Assembly: GCA_028872955.1 (NCBI GenBank)
Contig: JAGWNX010000020.1
Coordinates: 1-49,653 of the forward strand
Direction: 5' to 3'
Length of the DNA: 49,653 nucleotides
DNA from: Acidobacteriota bacterium
GTDB taxonomy: Bacteria > Acidobacteriota > Terriglobia > Terriglobales > Acidobacteriaceae
In this document: piece after piece, positions 36,032-43,924 of the stretch
Numbering within the stretch: the stretch's first letter is position 1
Layout of the letters: each line of letters opens with the position of its first letter
Notes under the pieces: model-generated
The model's database searches: none
What the model saw: the letters and a program-made list of their open reading frames with translations, nothing else
What the model was told of the DNA's origin: nothing
Position numbers and translations under genes: made by a program

Positions 36032-38314
36032 GTGCTGGAACTCTCCACCCCGATTAAGTTTGTGAAGCGCGTGGGCGAACGTGTGGCTGAAGACATGGCG
36101 CGGCGCGGCGTGGAGACCGTCGAGGACCTGCTGTACCACCTGCCCTTTCGGTACGAGGACCGGCTGAATCCCCTGCCCTTCCACACGCTGCAGGCCGGGC
36201 AAATGGCCTCCGTCATCGGCGAGGTGCGGGGCAGCGCCCTGCTGCGCACACGGGGCGGCCCCATGTTTGAGCTCACCCTGGGCCAGGGCATCCACGCCCT
36301 GAAGTGCATCTGGTTCAATGGGGCGTATCTCAAGGACCGCTTCCAGGCCGGCCAGATGGTGGCAGCCTACGGCAAGGTGGAGGCCTCGCGCAGCACAGCC
36401 GGCCGGTTCAAGATGATTCAGCCGCAGTTTGAGATGCTGCCGGCGGCCGGTGCCAGCTCCCGCGAGGCCGAGTTCGTCATGCTGGAGATGGGGCGTATCG
36501 TGCCGGTCTATGAGTCCCTGGGCGGCACCACGCCGTGGGGGGCCAAGCTCACCTCCCGTTGGCTGCGGCGCGTTCTGTGGTCCATCCTGGAGGAGTTGGA
36601 GGCGACCCAGGCGGCGGCCGCGCTGCCCGAGACCCTGCCCGGCCCACTCTGCATGCGGCTGGGACTGCCCGGCAGGCTGGCGGCGCTGCGTGCCGTCCAC
36701 TTTCCACCGGCTGGTACGCCCATGGCAGAGCTGATGAGCGCCGCCACCCCGGCGCATCGGCGGCTGATCTTTGAGGAGCTCTTTTACCTGGAGCTGGGCC
36801 TGGAGCTGAAGCGGCGTCGTCTGCGCGAGCGCGAGGGCATCGCATTTGCCACCAGTCGCACGGTACGCGAGGCCATCAAGCAGGTACTGCCCTTTCATCC
36901 CACAGCAGCGCAGAAGCGCGTGCTGGGCGAGATTGCTGCTGAGATGCGCCGTGCGCAGCCCATGCGGCGGCTGCTGCAGGGAGACGTCGGCTCCGGCAAG
37001 ACGATTGTGGCCATGCAGACTGCGCTCATCGCAATGGAGAACGGCTATCAGGCCGCCCTGATGGCACCGACTGAGATTCTGGCGACGCAGCACTACCTGG
37101 GCGCGCGCAAGCTGCTGGGCGGTGTTCTGTCCCCTGCCACGGGCAAGCCCTATCGCATCGTGTTGCTCACCGGGTCGCTGGACGAGGCCGCCAAGCGTGA
37201 GGCGCGCGGTCGCATCAATCGAGGCGAAGCTGACCTGGCCATCGGAACCCATGCGCTGATTGAAGACAAGGTCGAGTTTGCGAATCTGGGCCTGGTGATC
37301 GTCGACGAGCAGCACCGCTTCGGCGTGCAGCAGCGCTTCCGGCTGATGAAGAAAGATACGGCGCTGGACCCGGACGTGCTGGTGATGACCGCAACCCCGA
37401 TTCCGCGCACACTGGCGCTGACGGTCTACGGCGATCTGGAGGTGAGCGTCATCGACGAGCTGCCGCCGGGCCGCACGCCGATCCTTACCCGCCGCACCAC
37501 CAACGAGCGGGCCGCCGAGGTGTGGGCGTTTGTTCGCCGACAGGTGAGCCAGGGCCGCCAGGCGTACCTGGTGTATCCCGTGATCGAGGGCGCGAAAGAC
37601 GACCAGCCGGAGCTGGACTTTGCCCAGGACGCACCACCCGAGCCGGAGCCCGCAGCGAAGCAAGGTAAGGCGCGCAAGAGCCGCCAGCTGTTTCCGCGCC
37701 AGCCGTTGCGCTCGGCCACGGAGATGTATGAGGAGCTGCGCAACGGCGCGCTGCAGGGCCTTCGCCTGGGACTGTTGCACGGGCGTCTCAGCTCCGACGA
37801 GAAGGAAGTGACGATGCGCCGATTCCAGCGCGGCGAGATTGATGTGCTGGTCGCCACCACCGTGATTGAGGTGGGGGTCGACGTGCCCAACGCCACCGTC
37901 ATGGTGATTGAACACGCCGAACGCTTCGGCCTGGCCCAGCTGCACCAGTTGCGTGGACGCGTGGGTCGTGGTGCGCAGAAGAGCTACTGCGTGCTGGTGA
38001 CAGGCGACCGCGTGAGCGAACAGGCAGAGACCCGCCTGGCTGCGATGGTGCGTACTCAGAATGGCTTTGAGCTGGCCGAGCAGGACCTGCAGCAGCGTGG
38101 ACCGGGCGAGTTCTTTGGCACGCGCCAGGCCGGCCTGCCGGAGTTTCGCGTGGCGAATCTGGTGCGCGACCGCGCGCTGTTGGAGCTGGCCAAGGCCGAG
38201 GCCACCCGCTTTGTCGCCCAGCCGGACCCAACCCTGGAGCGCGACCAGATTCAGGCTGTGTGGGACCGACTGAAGCTGCAGTGGAGACGCCGCTACGGGT
38301 TGATCGAGGCCTGA
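36032..38314 (+). CDS. recG: ATP-dependent DNA helicase RecG
   Basis: A 760-residue branched-DNA translocase that remodels stalled forks and Holliday junctions. The N-terminal wedge domain (1-200) contains VKRVGERVAEDMARRGVETV (an HhH-like segment) and the OB-fold. The helicase core shows Walker A LLQGDVGSGKTIVAMQ, the DEQH box IVDEQHRFGVQQRF, motif III TATPIPRTLAL and motif VI QLHQLRGRVGR. The C-terminal TRG region has DLQQRGPGEFFGTRQAGLPEF. GTG start. Between motifs, a 27-residue charged insert (about residues 525-555, QPELDFAQDAPPEPEPAAK) is unusual. Confidence 0.97.
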   Translation: MLELSTPIKFVKRVGERVAEDMARRGVETVEDLLYHLPFRYEDRLNPLPFHTLQAGQMASVIGEVRGSALLRTRGGPMFELTLGQGIHALKCIWFNGAYLKDRFQAGQMVAAYGKVEASRSTAGRFKMIQPQFEMLPAAGASSREAEFVMLEMGRIVPVYESLGGTTPWGAKLTSRWLRRVLWSILEELEATQAAAALPETLPGPLCMRLGLPGRLAALRAVHFPPAGTPMAELMSAATPAHRRLIFEELFYLELGLELKRRRLREREGIAFATSRTVREAIKQVLPFHPTAAQKRVLGEIAAEMRRAQPMRRLLQGDVGSGKTIVAMQTALIAMENGYQAALMAPTEILATQHYLGARKLLGGVLSPATGKPYRIVLLTGSLDEAAKREARGRINRGEADLAIGTHALIEDKVEFANLGLVIVDEQHRFGVQQRFRLMKKDTALDPDVLVMTATPIPRTLALTVYGDLEVSVIDELPPGRTPILTRRTTNERAAEVWAFVRRQVSQGRQAYLVYPVIEGAKDDQPELDFAQDAPPEPEPAAKQGKARKSRQLFPRQPLRSATEMYEELRNGALQGLRLGLLHGRLSSDEKEVTMRRFQRGEIDVLVATTVIEVGVDVPNATVMVIEHAERFGLAQLHQLRGRVGRGAQKSYCVLVTGDRVSEQAETRLAAMVRTQNGFELAEQDLQQRGPGEFFGTRQAGLPEFRVANLVRDRALLELAKAEATRFVAQPDPTLERDQIQAVWDRLKLQWRRRYGLIEA

Positions 38315-38364
38315 GCGCGCTCAGATCTCCAGAGCCAACCGCAGCCTGTCAATTCGAAGCAATA

Positions 38365-38378
38365 CCGCCGTTTGGCGG
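38365..38378 (-). terminator. Possible weak terminator of the response-regulator gene
   Basis: A 5-bp GC hairpin (CCGCC-N4-GGCGG) lies directly after the stop codon; on the minus strand it is followed by TATTGCTT, only moderately T-rich. Confidence 0.35.
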
Positions 38379-38379
38379 C

Positions 38380-38832
38380 TCAGGAGGCCAGGGCATCGGT
38401 CGTCGCGGCGGGTGCCGGAGCCGCAGCCGGAGGACGCGGAGCAATCGACTTCTTGGGCCCGCGCTTCCGCGCCACCAGCACCCGGATGCGCTCCATCATC
38501 TCTGCCGGCGACGAGGCTCCCTTGGGCAGAAAGACATCGGCCGCGATCGCGCGATCAAACGCCGTAACCGTACCGGAGACGATCATGGCGGGCAGTCCGG
38601 GGTGCAGTTGCTTGGCGCGTCGTACCAGTTCGTTGCCATCCATCTGCGGCATGATGAGGTCGCTGAGCAGCAGATCCACACTGCCCGCGGCGGCCGTCTC
38701 CAGGTGCTCCAACGCTGCGTGTGCCGTCAGCATCGGCACCACGCGATAGCCACGTGTCTCCAGCAGAAACGTGCGCACAGAGAGCACTTGTTCATTGTCA
38801 TCAACGCAGAGGATGGTCTTCTTCGGGCGCAA
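38380..38832 (-). CDS. Single-domain response regulator
   Basis: A 150-residue protein consisting of a receiver domain and a Pro/Ala-rich tail without DNA-binding domain. Phosphoacceptor is Asp58 (LLLSDLIMPQMDG), the acidic pair is Asp11-Asp12 (CVDDNE), the switch Ser86 is in IVSGT, and Lys104 is in FLPKGAS. It begins at a TTG, as a stop codon lies two codons upstream. No histidine kinase is adjacent, so it is an orphan; it may act by protein contact, like CheY-type regulators. Confidence 0.88.
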   Translation of the reverse strand: MRPKKTILCVDDNEQVLSVRTFLLETRGYRVVPMLTAHAALEHLETAAAGSVDLLLSDLIMPQMDGNELVRRAKQLHPGLPAMIVSGTVTAFDRAIAADVFLPKGASSPAEMMERIRVLVARKRGPKKSIAPRPPAAAPAPAATTDALAS

Positions 38833-39503
38833 GTCTCATCTCAGTTCTGTCGGCGCGGGCGGGTTGGGCCCTGCCGACGGATAACGGCCGGCGGGCGAGC
38901 GCTCCGGGTAAGGAGAGCCAGCCTGCCGGGGCAGTTCCAGCAGTCCCCGAGACCGGCGAACGCGCAGGCTTTGCGCGCAGCAAAGGGCATCCACTGCCGG
39001 CGGGCAGTCTGGCAGCTGGCCCGTAATGGCACAGCTCTCCTGACTGCTCCGCGCGGAAGCAGTGTCCTGTGCCCGGCGCAGATCGCCGGACCCGGGGAGC
39101 GAGATCGGCCTGATGCAAGTGCAGGTTGCCTCACCGGCATCCCGAGCATGCGGCTGGTTCGTCGGCTGCGGCGACAGAGAGGCAGGACGTTTGGTCCTTA
39201 CCTCGCTGCAGTGCAGGCAGCGAAAGTGGCAATGCCAGGGGAGCCGGTGACTGCGAGCGCAATCAAGCTTCTCTCAACACAAATTGTCAGAAATACAGGC
39301 GAAAGTACTAGCCGTCAGCCCTGCCCGTTGCGGACTCGGAAACCAACGACGCTTGCCAAGACTACGAACGCCCCGTGCCCTTGGCAACAGCAAAGAAACA
39401 GCGAAGATTGCGCGTGCCCGCGGTTGCGCGTCCACCGCATTGCGTAACAACCCTGTAAACGTTAGGGATTTCTCATGCATGCCTGTTGAAATCGCGTGCA
39501 TCG
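38833..39503. other. 671-bp region with no recognised gene
   Basis: Lies between phzF and the response regulator, both on minus, so it is the response regulator's leader or promoter region. Two overlapping minus-strand frames (38841-39149 and 38801-39118) reach or enter the start of the response regulator. Both have Arg/Pro/Cys-rich, non-protein-like translations. The part at 39250-39480 is less GC-rich. No RNA family was recognised. Confidence 0.4.
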
Positions 39504-40487
39504 CTACAGGAAAAGGCGTCCGCTTGCTACAGGAATGGTGCGGCCGCCTACACGCACGTTGCGCACGGTGTCGTGCGTGCGCCGGGCCTGGACGTAGATG
39601 CGGCTGGGACGGCCCATCTCGATTCCCTGCTCAATGACGGTGCTGCACTCGCTGGCAACGGCGCCGTGCTGCACCAGGTAGGCGATGGCACAGCCTGCTG
39701 CCGAACCAGTCGCGGGGTCCTCGCCGTTGTAGAACTGCATGCGCGCGTGCCAGTCCGCGCCGCTCTGCGCCGCAGCCGGGGTAATGCAGTAGAAGAACAT
39801 GGCGCCGTGCTGCCTGAGCCACAGAGCTGCCTCCCGGCCACGGAGCTGCACCTGGGCAGCAGCAGCCAGACTGCGCAACGGCACAATGCAGAAGGCCATG
39901 CCGGTGGAGACGATCTGCATCGGCAGGTCGGCGGCGATCGCCTCCGGCTGCAGCCCCAGCAGGGCAGCCACCGTCTCTCGATCCTGCGTGCTGGTGAAGC
40001 AGTTGCCGAAGACAGGATCCTGCTGCTGCATGGTCGCAAAGACGCCTGGCCTGCCTCCCTCTTGCGCGCGGAACTCGACCACGATCGGCCCGACGGGCAG
40101 ATCGAGCGTGATGCGCGGCGCGCCCTGCAGGCGAGGGTGGTTCCAATGCAGCCAGCTGGCGGTGCCCAGGGTGGGGTGGCCGGCAAAGGGCAGCTCTTCT
40201 GCCACGGTGAAGATGCGTACCTGCACGCCCCGCTCGGCCTCCAGCGCAGGCGACCGTGGCAGGATGAAGGTGGTCTCGCTCAGGTTCGTCTCGCGGGCAA
40301 CGGCCTGCATCGCAGCGGAGCTCAAGGATCGAGCGTCGGTCACAATCGCCAGCGGGTTGCCGCTCAGCGGCTGCTCGGCAAAGACGTCCGCGAGCGCATA
40401 GGGAACGCCGCCGGTCTGCGGCCAGCCTGCGCCTCGGTCCTCTGCGCCTCGTCCCTCTGCGTCAGGATGCGATCCGGCAAACGACAT
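39504..40487 (-). CDS. PhzF-family isomerase-like protein
   Basis: A 327-residue protein with two mirrored domains of the diaminopimelate-epimerase fold. Signatures: YALADVFAEQPLSGNPLAIV, the catalytic-Glu block ARETNLSETTFI (matching Glu45 of PhzF), PFAGHPTLGTA and DPATGSAAGCAIAYL. PhzF itself isomerises a chorismate-derived dihydroxyanthranilate in phenazine synthesis, but orphan members like this one, with no phz genes nearby, have unknown substrates. The start at 40487 has GGAGGG about 6 nt upstream; an open frame extends to 40709 across tRNA-Cys on the other strand and is not coding. Confidence 0.9.
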   Translation of the reverse strand: MSFAGSHPDAEGRGAEDRGAGWPQTGGVPYALADVFAEQPLSGNPLAIVTDARSLSSAAMQAVARETNLSETTFILPRSPALEAERGVQVRIFTVAEELPFAGHPTLGTASWLHWNHPRLQGAPRITLDLPVGPIVVEFRAQEGGRPGVFATMQQQDPVFGNCFTSTQDRETVAALLGLQPEAIAADLPMQIVSTGMAFCIVPLRSLAAAAQVQLRGREAALWLRQHGAMFFYCITPAAAQSGADWHARMQFYNGEDPATGSAAGCAIAYLVQHGAVASECSTVIEQGIEMGRPSRIYVQARRTHDTVRNVRVGGRTIPVASGRLFL

Positions 40488-40672
40488 GTCAGCCCTCCGG
40501 CTAGTGGTGAAGTGACCCAGCGGCAGTGTGTGGCTGGCGACCTCACCAGCATAGCCTTTGCAGACGTTGCCGGAATGCGATTGCCGGTACCTGCTGGCGG
40601 AGCCCCTACCGGAACAGGCATAATGGAGAGGTAGAACTCGACGGGCGGTGCTACCCCACCGCTGCCAGACGA

Positions 40673-40748
40673 GCACCGATGGCGAAGTGGCTAACGCGCT
40701 GGTCTGCAAAACCAGTATTCATGGGTTCGACTCCCATTCGGTGCTCCA
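40673..40748 (+). tRNA. tRNA-Cys (GCA)
   Basis: A full cloverleaf: 7-bp acceptor GCACCGA/TCGGTGC, anticodon stem CTGGT/ACCAG with loop CTGCAAA, so anticodon GCA at 40706-40708, and T-arm ATGGG-TTCGACT-CCCAT. Discriminator T and an encoded CCA end at 40748. Confidence 0.97.
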
Positions 40749-40820
40749 CTCGTTCCTGACATGCTGCCGGAGACCTGCCACTCGATGCCCCGGCAGGGAC
40801 ACGCATACCGCCCACAATCC

Positions 40821-40846
40821 ACTCGCAAGCAAGACTCGCAAGCAAG
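40821..40846. repeat. 13-bp direct tandem duplication
   Basis: ACTCGCAAGCAAG occurs twice without a gap, 73 nt downstream of tRNA-Cys. A small local duplication; no attachment-site function is evident. Confidence 0.85.
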
Positions 40847-40900
40847 ATCAGCCCAGTGCCAGGCCTGAGAGCTGCATGACGCAGCGATCAAGGTTACGAC

Positions 40901-41860
40901 TCAACACGCGCAACGGAAGCTGACGTTGGACGCCGAGCTGTCAGGCGTGTTGCTTGTGCGGGCGGCGACACGATAGCGATTGCAGTAGGACTTGTGGCAC
41001 AGAAAGCTGCCGCCCTTCATCACGCGCGTCGTGCCGGTGGTTGGGCCCGTGAGATGTTCCCGGCCGTTGGCGCGTTGATTCATCGGATCTGTGCCGTTCG
41101 AGAACCAGTCGGCGCACCACTCCCAGGTGTTGCCGGTCACGGAGTAGAGGCCGAAGGGGTTCGGGGGGAAGGCCTCCACCGGGCAGGTGCCCGCGAAACC
41201 ATCTTCCGCAGTATCGACGCGGGGAAACTCGCCTTGCCAGATGTTGCAGCGATGCTCACCGTCGGGGCGGAGTTTGTCACCCCACGGATAGAGCTTTTGC
41301 AGCAGACCACCACGCGCAGCGCACTCCCACTCGGCCTCGGTCGGTAAGCGCAGGCCGGCCCACGCAGCGTAGGCGGCCGCGTCGTTCCAACTGACGTGAA
41401 CCACAGGATGATCCATGCGTGTGTGGATGCTGGAGCCGGGTCCTTCGGGGGCATTCCATGTTGCGCCCGGAACTTTGCACCACCAGGGTGCCGCGACCAC
41501 CGTGTCTTCGACGAGTTCCTGATAACGCGCCCTGGGAATATGTGACCAAAAGACAAAGGACCAGCCGAAGCGTTCGGCCTCTGTGCGAAAGCCAGTGGCG
41601 GAGATGAAGGCTGCGAAGCGGGCGTTGGTGACAGGTGTGCGGTCGATGCGAAAGTCGTCCAGCGTGACAGCGCGTACCGGGCCTTCCCCGTCCTGTGGAA
41701 AGCCGCTGGCATAGTCCGTACCCATCAGGAAGGTGCCGCCCGGGATGGCGATCATGTCCTGGTGCGCGGCACTGGCAGCGGTCGGCACGGGGCTTGGTTC
41801 TGTCAGCACAGTACGTTCGCTGCGGGGCGAGCAGCAGGGCTTTGCGGCATCGGAATTCAT
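40901..41860 (-). CDS. Formylglycine-generating enzyme (sulfatase-activating)
   Basis: A 319-residue true FGE of the SUMF1 family, which oxidises the active-site Cys of sulfatases to formylglycine. The copper-binding active-site pair is Cys288 and Cys293 (GGSFLCHKSYCNRYRVAAR), and TSNTPDSSASNVSFRCA matches the C-terminal block of genuine FGEs rather than the broader EgtB/PvdO group. Other blocks: IPGGTFLMGTD, RTPVTNARFAAF, HPVVHVSWNDAAAYAAWAG, RLPTEAEWECAARGG and GNTWEWCADW. The N-terminus has CCSPRSER, which loosely resembles the sulfatase motif. There is no signal peptide, so it acts in the cytoplasm before export. It follows the sulfatase gene on the same strand (108-nt gap), its obvious client. 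Confidence 0.94.
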   Translation of the reverse strand: MNSDAAKPCCSPRSERTVLTEPSPVPTAASAAHQDMIAIPGGTFLMGTDYASGFPQDGEGPVRAVTLDDFRIDRTPVTNARFAAFISATGFRTEAERFGWSFVFWSHIPRARYQELVEDTVVAAPWWCKVPGATWNAPEGPGSSIHTRMDHPVVHVSWNDAAAYAAWAGLRLPTEAEWECAARGGLLQKLYPWGDKLRPDGEHRCNIWQGEFPRVDTAEDGFAGTCPVEAFPPNPFGLYSVTGNTWEWCADWFSNGTDPMNQRANGREHLTGPTTGTTRVMKGGSFLCHKSYCNRYRVAARTSNTPDSSASNVSFRCAC

Positions 41861-41968
41861 ATGTCGAAACTCTACTCGTACAGCATAGGGAAGGAGAAGC
41901 CCCGCGCGGCGCAGTTGCGCTCAGCATCGCCGCGCCGATGGATCCGATCAGGACGCCGCTGCGATTGA

Positions 41969-43564
41969 TCACGAGGCCCTTCTTGCTGCAGCAATCAAAC
42001 CGCGAAGTTTGGCCACGATCTCAGGATGCTGTGCCGCGACGTTGTGTGTCTCCCCTGGATCGACAAGGATGTCATACAGTTCGATCTCCGCTTCGGGATA
42101 GTCCACAGACCCCGGCATGAAGCGGTCTTCCTGAGCCTTAGCCACTCGCATGCTCTCCGGCGTTGGAGCCTTCCATGCAGGCCCTGGGTGCTCGCCCGGC
42201 CTCTGCCTTCGATCCACCAGCTTCCAGCGATCCGTCCGAACGGAAAGGAAGAGCGCTTCTTCGATGAGACTCTCGCGCCCGCGCTGCGACCTGCCGAGCA
42301 ACACGGGCAGTTCGTCCTGGCTGTCCTGCGCTTGCCCTGCCGGAACCCTGGCATCGACGAGGGACGCGAGGCTGCGCAGCAGGTCTACCTGGCTGACCAA
42401 AGCGTTGGAGACACCATGCCCAATGCGGCCCTGCCAGCATGTGATGAGCGGCACCCTCGTCCCACCTTCATACACGGAGTATTTGCCGCCGCGCCATTGC
42501 CCCGCCGGTCTGTGCGCACCTAAGGTAGCAACCGAGTTGTCGTTGTAGCCATCGTTGACGACGGGGCCATTGTCGGAGGTGAAGAGGACCAGGGTGTCCT
42601 CGAGCAGATTGTGCTCTTTGAGCGTCTGCATCACGCGGCCGACACAGTCGTCCAGTTGCAGGATGGTATCGCAGCGAATGCCGCACTCACTCTTGTCGGC
42701 AAACTGCGCGGCCGGCGCGTGGGGAACATGGATATCGCTGGGTGTGAAGTAGAGCAGGAAGGGATGATCCTTGTGTGCTTGGATGAACTCGCAGGCTTTG
42801 TCTGTAAAGGTCTTTGCCATCGTCTCATCTGTCCAGCGAGCCGCCTTGCCGCCGGTCATAAACCCGATGCGACTGATGCCGTCGACGATGGTGCCGTCAT
42901 GGCCTTCACTCAGCTTCATCTTGAGTAGCTCGGGGTCGTCGTGGCCCGTGGGCTCATCGCCTACCTTGCGGGAGTAGGAGACCGTGATGGGATCAGCCGG
43001 ATCGAGGTTCACGACAGTGTGGTTGTGGATGTAGACCGTGGGCACGCGATCGGCCGTCGCCGCAAAATAAAAGGCATCGTCAAAGCCAACTTCGCACGGC
43101 CCAGGCGCAATGCGGCCGTTCCAGTCAATCGCCCCCTCGCCGAGGCCAAGGTGCCACTTGCCCACCAGACCCGTGGCATAGCCTGCGCTCTTCAGGACAG
43201 AGGCGATCGTAGCCCGGCCGGGCTCGATGAGCGATTTGGCATCACCGGGCAAGACCTGGATGCCATCACGGCGCCACGCATATTGCCCCGTGAGCATCGC
43301 ATAGCGCGAGGGAGTACACGTAGCCGCATCCGCGTGAGCATCCGTGAAGCGCACTCCCTGTTGCGCCAGCGCATCGATGTTCGGCGTGGCGATATTAATT
43401 CCGCCGTAGCAGCTTAGATCGCCGTAGCCCACATCGTCGGAAAGAATGACAACAATATTCGGCTTGGCCTTTCTGGTTGGTTCGGACCAAAGTTTTTGTG
43501 TTCCCGTCAGCGTAAGCGCTGCGGTAGACAATCCAAACTGTTTAGCAAACTCTCTCCGATTCAT
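41969..43564 (-). CDS. Arylsulfatase family protein, Tat-exported
   Basis: A 531-residue type I sulfatase. The signal (NRREFAKQFGLSTAALTLTG) has a twin-arginine motif, fitting export after folding and Cys oxidation. The formylglycine motif is Cys83 in ATCTPSRYAMLTGQ (CxPxR with Ser at the fourth position). Calcium ligands begin at IVVILSDDVGYGDLSCYGG, and further blocks are GLVGKWHLG, FTSDNGP and YEGGTRVPL. Hydrolyses sulfate esters of carbohydrates or aromatics in the periplasm or outside. Neighbouring FGE is its likely activator. Confidence 0.94.
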   Translation of the reverse strand: MNRREFAKQFGLSTAALTLTGTQKLWSEPTRKAKPNIVVILSDDVGYGDLSCYGGINIATPNIDALAQQGVRFTDAHADAATCTPSRYAMLTGQYAWRRDGIQVLPGDAKSLIEPGRATIASVLKSAGYATGLVGKWHLGLGEGAIDWNGRIAPGPCEVGFDDAFYFAATADRVPTVYIHNHTVVNLDPADPITVSYSRKVGDEPTGHDDPELLKMKLSEGHDGTIVDGISRIGFMTGGKAARWTDETMAKTFTDKACEFIQAHKDHPFLLYFTPSDIHVPHAPAAQFADKSECGIRCDTILQLDDCVGRVMQTLKEHNLLEDTLVLFTSDNGPVVNDGYNDNSVATLGAHRPAGQWRGGKYSVYEGGTRVPLITCWQGRIGHGVSNALVSQVDLLRSLASLVDARVPAGQAQDSQDELPVLLGRSQRGRESLIEEALFLSVRTDRWKLVDRRQRPGEHPGPAWKAPTPESMRVAKAQEDRFMPGSVDYPEAEIELYDILVDPGETHNVAAQHPEIVAKLRGLIAAARRAS

Positions 43565-43924
43565 CTTCGTCGACTACCTTTCCTGCTCCGTGTTGCATTC
43601 AGAGGGTGATCTCGAAGCCTGGGCGGAGCCCGCCGTGCAGTCCGTCTGCCTTCGACGAACCATTAAAACAGCAGTTGCACTGCGAATTGCAAAATGCGTG
43701 GCGAACCCGTAGTGAGAATCCTGCCTGCATCGGGGCTGCACGGCAGTGAGACAGGCTTACCAAGGTTCACGTTTCTTCTGCACGCGACAGGAAGAGGCCA
43801 CTCGCGTCCTGCCGCGCCGGAGGATACGTGGGAATGGCTCCTGGAGCCTGAGCCCCTCAGCACCGCATCGCCGACACGCAAATCCCGCTCAGTCTTCCCA
43901 GGCTGCCATCAGGTTCTTCTGAAC
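43565..43924. other. 360-bp region upstream of the sulfatase gene
   Basis: Lies between the stop of the HemD-GAF-ANTAR gene and the start of the sulfatase, both on minus, so it probably holds the sulfatase promoter and the terminator of the regulator gene. No coding frame, RNA or repeat was recognised. Confidence 0.4.

Noticed and set aside
39274..39501. Possible 75-residue gene on the minus strand
   Set aside because: No ribosome-binding site, composition unlike neighbours and no recognisable motif.
40673..40900. tRNA-Cys as a mobile-element attachment site
   Set aside because: No integrase, no repeat of the tRNA 3' end and no foreign-looking genes nearby; the 13-bp duplication is local only.
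40673..43564. Functional link between tRNA-Cys and the neighbouring cysteine-modifying FGE/sulfatase pair
   Set aside because: They are on opposite strands and nothing beyond adjacency supports a link.
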